Assembly (NCBI RefSeq): GCF_036324505.1
Contig: NC_086357.1
Location: forward strand, 28,387,293 to 28,451,292
DNA length: 64,000 bases
From: Eleginops maclovinus
Lineage: Eukaryota > Chordata > Actinopteri > Perciformes > Eleginopidae
Direction: 5' to 3'
Part shown: positions 1 through 46,400 of the stretch, piece after piece
Numbering within the stretch: the stretch's first letter is position 1
Layout: each line of letters begins with the position of its first letter
Notes under the pieces: model-generated
Told to the model about the DNA's origin: nothing
What the model saw: the letters and a program-made list of their open reading frames with translations, nothing else
Databases searched by the model: none
Made by a program: the position numbers and the translations under genes

Positions 1-1900
1 CATGACATCACACTGTCACGAGTGTTGTGAATATGGATCCCGCCGACAGATGGAGGGCCGACCGTTGTGTAAGCTCGGTTCATGTTTCAGGATCTGTAAT
101 CCAGAGACGAAACCAGAGAGTTTTAATCTGAAACATTTCAGACTTTTTTTTTACATCAAAGTAAAGCAGTCCTTTAGTTCTTATGTACACACTGAGTTTG
201 TCCTCACTTTCAAAAGATAAACAGCTATAAACATATATGATTACAGCAGATCCAGTGTTCCATGTTTTGTTTGAATGTCTAAAGTCACTCACAGTTTGAA
301 CAGATTTTAGTTCATATTTTTACAAGTGGCTCTCAGGTAAACCCCACCTGATGTCCAGAAGCCATTTTTATGTGAATTTAACTTCTTTTTGTTTTTATTT
401 TTAATTTGTTTTCTGCTTTTGGATTGCAGCTCTGTTGTGATGTTGACGGTTCATTCAAAAATAAATCTGCTTATGTAAAAAAACAGAAATGATGTGAAGT
501 GTTTTTATTTTGTGGATGTTTCCCTCTTTCATATTTATATTGGATGTTAAACTAAGTGTACAGATGCAAATTAAGTGATGGTTAGGGTTAAATACAGTGG
601 TATTAACCATGAATCAGAATGAGGGTTATTGCACAGTATGTTCTCAAAGTGTGTAACAGTGTCTGGATAAACACAGTCAGAGGAATTCAGCACATATAGA
701 ACTATAAAATACAAAAGGCCCTTTTTCATCGCTTGTTTCTCTTTGAGAATAAAAGATGTCTTAAGTTACATTCAACACGTTCTTCAAAGTTAAGTTGAGT
801 TACAGCAGTCTGTCGATGCTGCAGTATCTCTTGTAGACAGCAGGGGGCGCTGGTCGTACCACTAACTGCTGCAGTCGGAACGCTGCGCTCAGGGAGCCTA
901 GAACAATAATGCATTAAATAAGGGAATAAGCACTACAATAAAACACTCAACATAAATAATGTATTTGGTGAATGGAAATATTTAAAATACAAATCATAAT
1001 AAACTTAAATTAAAGAGCTGTTTTTCTAAATATTAAGTGCTTAACAAGACACGATAAAACATAGATCATTCTAAATAAATACAAATAAAAAACTGTATAA
1101 AAGTTCAACAACCAAAGGAAGGAAAGTAAAATAAAACATGAAAATAAAAGTGTTGTTAATCCATGGGTTGTTGAAGTAACATAGAATAATTGATATTCAG
1201 TGGAAGTATAAAAGAGAACAGAAACTGTTGAGTAAATTAAATGAGAAATTATAATATTCATTATAAAAAACAATAGAAAGATATGTTATAAATTCAATGG
1301 AAACATTCTAAATTAATAATAACAAAAACACTTTATATATCGTTTGGTCAAAAATAAAGTTCCAGTTTAAGAAGTAAAGTGCTTTACAAGACTTAATTAA
1401 AATAGTAGACAATCAACAGTAAAAACCACAACGTTGACCCTTTGGGTAATGTTCCACATTCAAACACTGACCAAAGAGAGCTGCAAGAGAAAAGTAGAAA
1501 AACATTCAACAAAATAAAAGAATCTGTTGTTTTAAAATGTAACTTAACAAGTCATGTTTTATTTTGTCATTTTTATTACTTTTAATTAATACAATTAAAA
1601 AATAATGATCACAAATTATTAATAAATTCAGTTGAAAAAATAAATGATATATTTTATATATATTTTAAATACATATCGCTCTTCTAAAATAGCAACGTGC
1701 TATTCAAGAGTAAATTAAAACAGTAAACAACCAATGAAAAGCAACACAGAAACAACAGTCCAAAGGAAGAGGAAAGTAAAATAAAAGATAACATCCATGA
1801 AATGAAGTTGTGTGAGTCCACAGGTTGATGAAGTAACAGTTTAGATTACAGTTAGTAAACTTTGAAATACCTAACTTTAACTCGGTCCCTCTCTGCTTCC
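1..1900. other. AT-rich flank upstream of wwc3, no gene recognised
   Basis: No open frame here resembles a known protein and no exon could be supported. An AATAAA hexamer at about 461-466, after T-rich sequence, could be the poly(A) signal of a plus-strand gene ending left of the window, but no coding end is recognisable in the first 60 bases. The stretch from 900 to 1900 is very AT-rich with short A/T runs and looks like ordinary intergenic DNA. Confidence 0.5.
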
Positions 1901-2174
1901 TATTGGCCCGCCCTCGGTGCGTCTCCCCGGTTATGTAAATGCGCTCCTCCCGAATATGGACACGGAGGAATGAAGTATGGAGGACATGGAGGACCGAGCA
2001 CCGTGAGACAGAAAACACTCTCTTTATCCGGGGAAACAGAGCCGTGGATGTACCTCCGGAGGGATTTAAAGCAGAGGAAACTTTTACCCCCCCGGAGCCT
2101 GGAAGTGATGCAGTGAGCAGCTCCTCTTCTCTCCCCGGGATCGGACGCAGGGCAGCGGGCTGAGGCGCGCCGCG
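1890..2174 (+). promoter_or_regulatory. wwc3: wwc3 promoter and 5' UTR
   Basis: This GC-rich, CpG-containing stretch directly precedes the wwc3 start codon and contrasts with the AT-rich sequence to its left. An inverted CCAAT box (ATTGG, about 1901) is followed at once by a GC-rich CCCGCCC element. No TATA box is obvious, as expected of a broad CpG-type promoter. The transcription start cannot be placed from sequence alone. Confidence 0.55.
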
Positions 2175-34850
<32,676 letters not shown>

Positions 34851-35300
34851 TGGTGTTTTGTGATATTATGATGAAGTATTTGTCGTATTTTCTGAGCTCA
34901 TGAAGTTTTTCTCGGAGGACGCCGTACTGTAACTTATTTTATAGTACTTTCCTTGAAGGAAACGCTTCCCGCTTTGTATTTTATTTTGTAGCTCTGAACG
35001 GATAGCACTTGGATGTTTTTACAGTTACCTGGAACGACTCTGTTTCTAATTCTTAAAGTTATTTACATCAAATGTCACTTTGTAATCCACTTTTATTACA
35101 GATGTCCTCTTGTTGTTATGTTATTAAAGTTAATATTATTTCATGTACTTTTCAATATATGGATGGATATATGAGACGCTGTATTCAGATCTTTTTTATG
35201 ATGTCTGTATGAACATCTGCAGTGTTACCTCTGGTGAAGATAAATCATTAAACACGACTCCAGCTTTTATTCCACGACAGGAAAGTATTTTTACCGTGGT
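34851..35300 (+). other. wwc3: wwc3 3' UTR and candidate poly(A) signals
   Basis: AT-rich, T-rich sequence follows the stop. ATTAAA hexamers at about 35123-35128 and 35248-35253 are the best poly(A) signal candidates. No AATAAA is present in this stretch. Confidence 0.5.
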
Positions 35301-35427
35301 ACCAAAGAACAAATAGGAGGTACTGTTACTGAGAAATTCAAATGAAGTTTATTGCAAAAAATGAAATCTGCACTCCCCTCCGGAGCAGTTTGGGGTGTCG
35401 TGTCTAGCCTAACAACATGCTAACTGC

Positions 35428-35485
35428 AGTGGGGATTGAACCAGTGCCCCTTGATCAGCGCACTACCCCATTGAGCCACAGCCTC
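35428..35485 (-). repeat. tRNA-derived SINE head (pol III promoter boxes)
   Basis: Reading the minus strand, TGGCTCAATGGG matches the A-box consensus and GGTTCAATCCC the B-box, about 24 bases apart. The spacing and lack of a full cloverleaf argue against a functional tRNA and for a SINE remnant. Confidence 0.5.
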
Positions 35486-35674
35486 CCTATCTATTGGAAA
35501 TCCTCTGAGATTAAAGTCCAACAAAGGAAAAAAGTCATGAGTTTACCAAAAAAATATCTCACATTTATGAGGAAATGTTCTGGATATTTGCTGAAATTAA
35601 GGTCATACTTTTACCCCAAAAATACTCAAATGTTTGAAATTTTAGGGGATGATCCCAAAGGTTCAAGTCATGTA

Positions 35675-37274
<1,600 letters not shown>

Positions 37275-38700
37275 TATATAGGAGAGGACACTCAAACCTT
37301 TATGGGACACTTTCTGATATAAAGTCATACATTTACACCAAAACAAATCCACATTTTATGAGATAAAAACGTAGATATATTCTGATAAAGTTTTGCATTT
37401 ATCAGAATCAGTTTTATTTACCAAGTAGGAAGAAGGAGTGCATACAGAGATAAGAGGAGCCAAAAGTGCAAAAAGCCTGTCCTTTAAATGTGTCTTGATG
37501 GAATTATTCTTCTTAGTTATTGCTACTTTAATAAAGCATATTCAGATCTTCTTCCATCCCTAAATGTTCAACATGCTGTTTTCACCTCGGCTGCTTCAGA
37601 TCTCTCTGAGTGTGTCACCGCCTGATCTCACCACAAACCGGTTCAGCTGACCCGTCTCAACATGCGGAGTCTTCAGAAGCTGCACCCCACACACACACAC
37701 ACACGCACACGCACACACTAACACACACGCTCTGCAGGACTTCCTGTCAGTCTCTGCATCCGTCAGCTGTCAGAGGGTAAATACCTGACGGAGATGCAGC
37801 TCTCTCTCTGGAGCTGTCGCTGCAGGCGGAGTGGCTCTCAGGTCTCTGCACGTCCAGGCCCTCTCACTCTGATCCGTGAGTCCTTAGAGCTCTGGTTCCC
37901 AGTCCTAGTCTGCTGGTTCTATAAGACCCTCCTCTCTCCTCTGTGAATAGTCTCATGCATTTTCTCTTCTGTTAAACGCAAATGTTCCTACATGCAAACC
38001 ACTCGTATAACTCCCCCTAAATACCAATGCATTTACACTCTACTTTTCTTCTGAGTGAAAAATACTGATATTAAGACTCACTTCTAGCCTGTTATTAAAC
38101 GCATAATGAGACACTTAGCTCTGATAGTTCAGGGGGGTTCCCGTACGCACATCTCACTGAAGCCCTGACACATCTCCTTTTTCCTTTAAGGGTTAGGGTC
38201 AAACGCTGAAATCAAGCATAAAAACGGACCCTTTTTTACAAAGCGGCCTGCGTTTCTGTAAGAAATACAACTTGTTTCTTTAATGAAAACCAAATAATAA
38301 ATCCCTTCCATTTCACAGAGTGAAAAAAACAACTGAAAATATGTTGATTCTTTTTCAGGATTTTTATTCTTTTAAAATGCAACAGTAACTCTGGATGTTT
38401 GCAATAAGAAAGGCTCTGTTCGCGCCTCATTCTGCAGATATACATTCATCAGATCTGTCCTCTATTTCACATTATTATAAACCTGCATTCACACTCAAAG
38501 TGTTCAGATGCTATAAATCATGCGCCATAAAATGTGCTTTTAAAGAAGTAAACTTCAGGATGGAAGTAAAGATACTAAACTGTGAGTAGCACCAGTAGAT
38601 AAAAACAGGTCTGTTAAAAACTAAGAATGATTTCATTATAAAACGGAAACACAATATCCGTCCCAGAGTCTCACACATCTTTCAAAACTGTTTCATTATG
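37275..38700. other. Intergenic DNA between the Tc1 element and traf3ip2
   Basis: A fragment with ATCAGAATCAGTTTTATTTA at 37404 is a common fish interspersed-repeat tail. A short CA/CACG run lies at 37688-37720. No gene was recognised. Confidence 0.4.
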
Positions 38701-39100
38701 TGATAAGTCGGCTCATCGTAGAAAAACCTCCAAAGATGTCAGTCCAGAAACGTGTCTGAAAAGAATGTGGAGTTTATTTTCTGCATTTATCATTATCTTA
38801 AATTATGGTTTGGTGAATAAAATATCAGATCATTTTAAATGTCCACGATATTCACTTTAATATAACACAGAGACAATCCAAAAACATGCAGAGCTGAGAG
38901 GCTGGAGACAGACGTATTCATTGATCAACTATTGAAACAGTTTGGATCGGTGAATGTACGTTTCAGTGAAATATGTGGAGAAGTTTATTTTGCGTTTGAG
39001 AGGTAATGTTGATTTATGTCAATATCCAAAGATATGCACTTTAATATAAAACAGTGAAAAATAGAGGCTGGAAAAGTGTAACGACATTTCTGCTTCAAAC
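38700..39100. repeat. Dispersed repeat (GTCCAAAGATATTCACTTTAA family)
   Basis: Words such as CCACGATATTCACTTTAATA (38852) and CCAAAGATATGCACTTTAAT (39027), with ACAGAGACA nearby, recur at 51950-52000 (CCAAAGATATTCACTCTGAT) and 54948-54970 (GACGATATTCACTTTAATAT). Companion words ATCAACTAATCGATAAGTCG at 52076 support an interspersed family. It may lie in the traf3ip2 3' UTR, where TTTATT (AATAAA on the minus strand) occurs at 38984 and 38773. Confidence 0.5.
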
Positions 39101-39364
39101 ATTACGACTTCTGATTAGACGAGCAGTGAAAGCTCCCCTATAGAGAGCCGCAGGAACACGTCCTAAAACCCGGAAGTGAGAGAGCATTTTACAACTTCCG
39201 GTTCCCTCGTCTCAGAGTCAGAGGGATTTCTCCGTAGGATTTTGGAAAATAGTTCGAAATAAGGTCTGACGCTGACACAAGTTTCAGAGACGGATCACGT
39301 TTTGTTCTGCGACATTAAACACATCAGCAGTGACCTACAAAAATAAGTCATCCCTGTGGCGCTC

Positions 39365-39555
39365 TATTATCCTCCTCAGCAGCACTATATTCCAGGTCTC
39401 AGATATATCCTGTCTCTGATTGGCTGAAACCCCAAACAGATCCCATAACCCCCTCTGTTTCAGCCCTGCTCCTGAAGAGCTGATTCTGTGACTGTAGCTT
39501 TAAATGCTAATGAGCTGCTGCTGGCCACGCCCCTCTGAGAGCTGATTGGTTTAAA
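39365..39555 (-). repeat. Dispersed element, inverted partner of 25229-25460
   Basis: See the plus-strand copy. Its reverse complement reads AATCAGCTCTCAGAGGGGCG and TGGCCAGCAGCAGCTCATTA in the same order. Confidence 0.75.
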
Positions 39556-40094
39556 AAAACACAAAGGTGCTTTAGGAGGAGATCCATGTGATAAGGGGGG
39601 GGGAGGGGGGGATTACCTTGGTTGGTTATTGGCTAATGGTTGCACAACCCAAAAAAACATAGTGACATCACAAAGTAACCAAATCTGATAAGCTGATTTT
39701 TAGATAGGTTTTTAAAGAGATGGATCAGCAGAAAAAGATTGGGGGGGTCTTTGTCCCTAAGCCTTTTAGAATCTCTGAACTCAGAGGGGACACATGTTTA
39801 TGGATAAAACACATGGAAAAGTGGATTTTGCATAAAAAAGAGACCCTTAAAAATAAAAAACGTGAAAAAGAAGAAAATGTGGATAAAAGTCTGAAATGCA
39901 CGAGTCAAAGGTCCAGGGAGTGTTCCCCTGTCGCTGCAGCTCTGCTCTCCTCAGCGCTGGATCTCCTCTGTGACTGATGTGGACTGACAGGCACTCTTAC
40001 GTCACATCCAGGTGAGAGGTCAGCGGATTTACACTAAAATCAAAACCTCCTGCTCGAGTCTCTCCGGAGAGCAGAGAGTCTTTGAGTCTCCGGG

Positions 40095-43000
40095 TCAGAT
40101 AGGGATGGAGACGATGGTGGGCAGCTCTCCGATCTGAGGAGGGTTGTACTTCTCGATCCTCATCAGGCGCCGCAGGATGTCGTCGCGGTGCAGCGGCCAC
40201 TCGTAAACATGTGTGTTCTGCAGCCAGTTCGGGACGTGACACTGAGAACAGCAGAAAGACAAAGGGCTGAGGTTAACACAAGCTGGAGAGAATTTTGCTC
40301 TATGACTAAAATACGACAGTAATAATCCTCTGGTGGATTTAAAAACAGAGGTAGCTAACAAGAGTCTAAATGAGACGACTGAACGTCATCACATCCAACG
40401 TTAGCCTCCTTTAGCTTAGCGGTGGTGACGTGAAGTCATGTGACCGTGCTGTAGTTCCTTTATAGCCCAACATTAGCCACCTTTAGCTTAGCGGTGGTGA
40501 CGTGAAGTCATGTGACCGTGCTGTAGTTCCTTTATAGCCCAACATTAGCTTCCTTTAGCTTAGCGGTGGAGACGTGAAGTCATGTGACCGTGCTGTAGTT
40601 CCTTTATAGCCCAACATTAGCCTCCTTTAGCTTAGCGGTGGTGACGTGAAGTCATGTGACCGTGCTGTAGTTCCTTTATAGCCCAACATTAGCCTCCTTT
40701 AGCTTAGCGGTGGTGACGTGAAGTCATGTGACCGTGCTGTAGTTCCTTTATAGCCCAACATTTGCCACCTTTAGCTTAGCGGTGGTGACGTGAAGTCATG
40801 TGACCGTGCTGTAGTTCCTTTATAGCCCAACATTAGCCACCTTTAGCTTAGCGGTGGTGACCTGAAGTCATGTGACCGTGCTGTAGTTCCTTTATAGCCC
40901 AACATTAGCCACCTTTAGCTTAGCGGTGGTGACCTGAAGTCATGTGACCATGCTGTAGTTCCTTTATAGCCCAACATTAGCCACCTTTAGCTTAGCGGTG
41001 GTGACGTGAAGTCATTTGACCGTGCTGTAGTTCCTTTATAGCCCAACATTAGCCACCTTTAGCTTAGCGGTGGTGACGTGAAGTCATGTGACCGTGCTGT
41101 AGTTCCTTAATAGCCCAACATTAGCCTGCTTTAGCTTAGCGGTATAGCCCAACATTAGCTTTTAACTTCAGAACTGAACCTAAAATATACAATTTGTTAA
41201 GATTTGTAATACATAAAAACAGTCTTAAAAATGTTCATTATTATAGATTACATTAAAAATAGAATCATGATAGGTGCGATGATTTAAGTATCATAAAAAC
41301 ATAACATATTACTCCCTGGGAGTTTTAAACTTCTGAAAGTCTTTATCAAGTGTTCACATTTCAGTTCTGGAAATGCATGCAAGTTAGCACAAGTTCAAAA
41401 ACACAGTACCTCATCTGCATATTTAGCCATAGCATCTCAGAGAACTACAGTATGAAGAAGTGGGGAGGTTTCCTGGTGATCTCTGCTAGTTAATATGTCA
41501 CCCTGTGCCCCCCTCCCTGTAAATTCCTCACATGATTGAGACCCTGTGATTTACAGTGAGTGTTATCAGCTGTATCTGTCAACAGCAGACTCACCTTCTT
41601 AGCCCCGGGGAACACAATGGGAATAAACCTGAAGTTCTTGCTGCCGTTCTGGATGAACTCATTCTGGAGCTGAGGAGGAAACACGATCAAAACGAGAATT
41701 AAAGCTGCAGGTGGCGCTGTCACTGATGCTCTGTATGGATGGCCATCAAAATGTTAAATATAGCTTGTTCTCCCTCCACTTACAGCCTTATCGTTTGAGC
41801 TACAGACTATTCCTTCATAATGTAGCATTACATTAACACTGGCTGATTCCCTTCAAAAATCAAAGTGCTCCGATCTACTCTCCAAGAGACACTCCTAAAA
41901 GGTTGCGTTCCAGGTGGGTGGGTTTTTTGTACAGCTCATTCAGCTGGATATGTTTACCAATTTCAAGTCGATCGGTGAGAGGTGTGGCCTTTCAAAAACC
42001 TCAGACGATGTTCACTTATAAAAGGGCCAACAAAAAGGTGTGTTCTCCTTTCTCTTACGACTGCATCGTTTGAGCTACTGACTCTTCCTTTGCAGTATAG
42101 CTTCACATTACACATGCCGTTAATCAAAGTTGTCCGATGTATTCTTACGAGGAGTTTGTAAAAGTGTGCAGAAAATACAGGAAAAACAAGCATTATTCAA
42201 GATGGCCGACTTCCAGTAAGGCGGGGCTAATGACAGCCAATTAGAAACAGGCCGACTCCCGATATGAAACCTGAGTATGGTTCGGACCTGTTTGTGGATG
42301 TAGACGGTGTTGAAGGTCCTCTCGTCGTTCTCCAGCCCCCCCATTGAGGACGTCACCGTCTCGTAGTATTTGGGACTGATGATGATGATGATCAGGTACT
42401 CTTTCTGAGGGGGGGGGTAAAAAACGTCTTGTTAGCTCGACCGGTTAAGGACATGTCCTCATTCCTAAACTGCTTCATAAAACATGTTGGATCTAACTGA
42501 AAAGCACCCAAGTCCCAAGTCTTACAGTTCAGTCCCCAAGTCTTAAAGTTGAGTCCCAGGTCTTAAAGTTAAGTGCCAGGTCTTAAAGGTGAAAGTCCCA
42601 AGTCCACTTTCAAGTCTTGAGTCTCAAGTCTTAACCTTCAACTCTTAAAAAGGTGCAGTCGTATCCCTCAGGTCTAAAGTCACAAGTCCTAACCATACAG
42701 TCTTGAATCTCACGTCTTAATCTTGAAGTCTTGAGTCACTTTTAAAGTCTCAAGTCGTACTTCAGGTCTCAACCCTTAAGTTGCAGTGTTCAAGTCTACG
42801 GTCACAAGTCTTACCATTTAAGTCTCACGTCTTATTTTCAAGTGTCCAGTCACAAGTCTCAAGCAGGTATCAAGTCTTAACCTTGAACTCTTAACCAAGT
42901 CAAGTCTCATTCTTCAGGTCTAAAGTGTTTACCATCAAGTCTTAACCTTTCAGTCTGAGGTCACAAGTCTCAAAGCCTCAAGTTTAAATCTTCAACTTTC

Positions 43001-43427
43001 AAACAAGTCTCTAATTGGATCTTTCAAGTCTTAAGTCTTAAACTTCAATTCTCAACCAGGTCTCTCTAACTCTAAATTCAAATGTAAGTCTCAAGTCTGA
43101 ACCTTTAAGTCTCAAAACAAGTCTCAGGTCCTAAAATTCACAAGTCCTTCTGAAATGTTGAGTAGCTCGTTAAGCTCGTTACCTCACTGAGGTAGCGCTC
43201 CATGAAGTCGATCTTACTGATGCTCCTGAACTGCTGCTCAAAGATATCGATCTGAAACCGAAACAGAGACGTTATTATAAACATCCAGCAGCTCGGTAAT
43301 ACAACATTCAAATAAAACTTTATACGCACGTGTGTGTCGAAGCCGTTGTGTCGCAGCAGAGCCACGAAGTTGATGATCTCGTTCACATGCTTATCGTTGT
43401 CTGCTTCATACGTGACGAAAACCCTCC
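40095..43427 (-). CDS. traf3ip2: traf3ip2 SEFIR-domain exons
   Basis: Five exons encode the SEFIR fold: RRVFVTYEADNDKHVNEI with NFVALLRHNGFDTH (beta-A and helix A), IDIFEQQFRSISKIDFMERY, KEYLIIIIISPKYYETVTSS (beta-D and the SPKY motif), LQNEFIQNGSKNFRFIPIVF with PGAKK, and CHVPNWLQNTHVYEWP with LHRDDILRRLMRIEKYNPPQ. The protein ends PTIVSIPI. All motifs align collinearly with Act1 and not with the IL-17 receptors, whose SEFIR is preceded by a membrane segment. Confidence 0.95.
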
Positions 43428-46400
43428 CTGTGTCAAAGAGCATGGTGTTATAATAACAAGGAGCATTATTAATCTGTAAATAATCTATAGATATAAATCA
43501 TGTGTAAATCATCTATACATCATCTGTATGTAATCTGTTATTAATCTGTTATTAATCTGTATATTAATCTGTTATTAATCTGTAAATAAACTGTAAATAA
43601 TCTGTATGTAATCTGTTATTAATCTGTAAATAATCTGTAAATAATCTGTAAATAATCTGTAAATAATCTGTTATTAATCTGCAATAAATAATCTATAGAT
43701 ATAAATCATGTGTAAATCATCTATACATCATCTGTATGTAATCTGTAAATAATCTGTTATTAATCTGCAATAAATAATCTGTAAATCATCTGCAATAAAT
43801 CATCTGTAAATAATCTGTATGTAATCTGTATATTAATCTGTTATTAATCTGTAAATAAACTGTAAATAATCTGTATGTAATCTGTTATTAATCTGTTATT
43901 AATCTGTAAATGATATGATGTTTAACACTCACTCTGCTCCAGAGAGAGCGGCATGCTGTGAGGCTGCTTCTCTTTAGCCGGGGCCATGTGGCCTCTGCAG
44001 GAAATACGTTTTCAATCATTAGCAACACGAGGGGATATGATCTGATATTACACATGAGATATTACTATATTTACACATCAAAGAATCCACATACCTTTCA
44101 TAAATTCAGAGGTAAAATGAGCTGATCTTTTTTAATGTATTGTGATTATTTATTATGCTTTAAATTCACATATTTCCCTTTTGAATTGCTTCTTGTCTTC
44201 TACATTCATTTAATATAAATACATTAAATCGTATAAAATGGTAATCATAAGCTCACTTAACAAATATACAGACCACAAATATAAAGGTAAAAAACAAGTA
44301 TTAAACTTTATTAAAAAAGCAAAATATAAATTGGTAAAATTAATTAGAATCCACACTATAAGGAAACTAGCAGCAACATCTCATCACCCTTCATAAACTG
44401 CTGCATTAAAGACAACCTGCGCAGTGTTGGTCAGACTCCTGTGATGCAGAATTATAAAAAATATATATTTATTTAGTCATAAAAACTCACATCTGTGAGA
44501 ACCCAGCTCCAGGGAGTCGGCCGGCGCCGGGATCTGAACAGAAGACAGGGATGGTAAAGCATTTTACTTTGATAGAAAACTTTATATATTGGACATATCC
44601 TGAATATTACAAAGCGGTCTAGACCAAAATCATAGTAGAGAAGAAATAGAGCCAGATTTCCCAGAGGAATATTTCTGATTAGTGATGCTGAATAAATAAA
44701 GTGAATATCCTATGTGTTGTTTGGCTGATGCCCGGAAATTCCCTCTGGTTTTTGGGGAAGAAATACAGTTTTGCTGATCTGTAAATAAATACAAATTATC
44801 ATAAGAATATCCATGAAGTAGGATTAGCTTTTGGGTTTATCTTTCCTGTAGTGACATCACTAGGGAACACTCCAACACATTGTACGTGATAGGCTAAGGG
44901 GGTGGGACATCTCTAAGTGGTTGACCAATCACAACAGAGCCGACTTCTTCCATAACACATAGTGGACTCACAGTAGGGATTGTATGCAGGGTGGTGGGGG
45001 AGCCAGGGTTTGGGGCCCCTGAAGACATCTGGGGGACTCTGGGCGCAGCAGGCGACCCCCTGTGGAGCGCAGGAGTACGGGGACAGGGTGTGGTAGAACA
45101 GGTTCCCGGAGGGGGGGTTGGAGCACAGAGACAGCGGCTGCTCCAGGCTACTGCTGCCTGACCCAGGCAGGGACACAAACTTGTACCCCGACAGGAAGCT
45201 CTCTGCGGGGGAAGGGCTACTGGTGTACCCCCCCGACCAGCCACTGGAGAAGCTGGGGTGCACCCAGGCGGCAGGGGGGGGGCGTCTGGCTGGGGAAGGG
45301 CGTGGGCTGGCTGTAAGGTGAAGGTTATTATTATAGAGCATTTCAGACACAGAGGCAATTCAAAAGAGCTCGGATTGAAAAGAGGGAGGCGGACCTGAGG
45401 CTGTATCCGGGGGGGAGGCTGTGGGGGGGCTGGTAGCAGCAGGAGCTGGCGGGGGGGAGGCTGTGTTTCAGGTCCTGCCTCTGGGTGCTGCACAGGGAGG
45501 CATCGGGGGAGATGGGGTGAGGGTTTGCGTCGAGATGGGGGGAGTCGGGGTGAGGGTGTGGGTCCATATAGGGGGCGGCGTCTCGCTCCTCGGAGCTCAT
45601 CGTCTCATCGTCCTCCTCAGGAGCGTTGAGGTGAGATCTGCTCAGCTGCCTCACGTGACTGACAGGAAACACAACAAGCAACATCAAGATATACACCTGA
45701 TCATCAGCAGGAGAGAACTCTTTAAAGTAGAGACTCTACATACTGATATACACCTGATCATCAGCAGGAGAGAACTCTTTAAAGTAGAGACACTACATAC
45801 TGATATACACCTGAACATCAGCAGGAGAGAACTCTTTAAAGTAGAGACTCTACATACTGATATACACCTGATCATCAGCAGGAGAGAACTCTTTAAAGTA
45901 GAGACACTACATACTGATATACACCTGAACATCAGCAGGAGAGGACTCTTTAAAGTAGAGACACTACATACTGATATACACCTGAACATCAGCAGGAGAG
46001 GACTCTTTAAAGTAGAGACACTACATACTGATATACACCTGAACATCAGCAGGAGAGAACTCTTTAAAGTAGAGACACTACATACTGATATACACCTGAA
46101 CATCAGCAGGAGAGGACTCTTTAAAGTAGAGACGCTACATACTGATATACACCTGAACATCAGCAGGAGAGAACTCTTTAAAGTAGAGACGCTACATACT
46201 GATATACACCTGAACATCAGCAGGAGAGGACTCTTTAAAGTAGAGACTCTACATACTGATATACACCTGAACATCAGCAGGAGAGGACTCTTTAAAGTAG
46301 AGACACTACATACTGATATACACCTGAACATCAGCAGGAGAGGACTCTTTAAAGTAGAGACTCTACATACTGATATACACCTGAACATCAGCAGGAGAGG

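Noticed and set aside
2..220. 72-codon frame at the left edge
   Set aside because: No recognisable family, and it runs into T-rich sequence. There is not enough context to call a gene.
35428..35485. Functional tRNA gene
   Set aside because: The A- and B-box-like words are too close together and no full cloverleaf can be drawn. A SINE remnant is more likely.
45274..45282. Frameshifting homopolymer error in traf3ip2 exon 3
   Set aside because: The apparent phase conflict disappears when the distal AG of the tandem acceptor is used, so no indel is needed.
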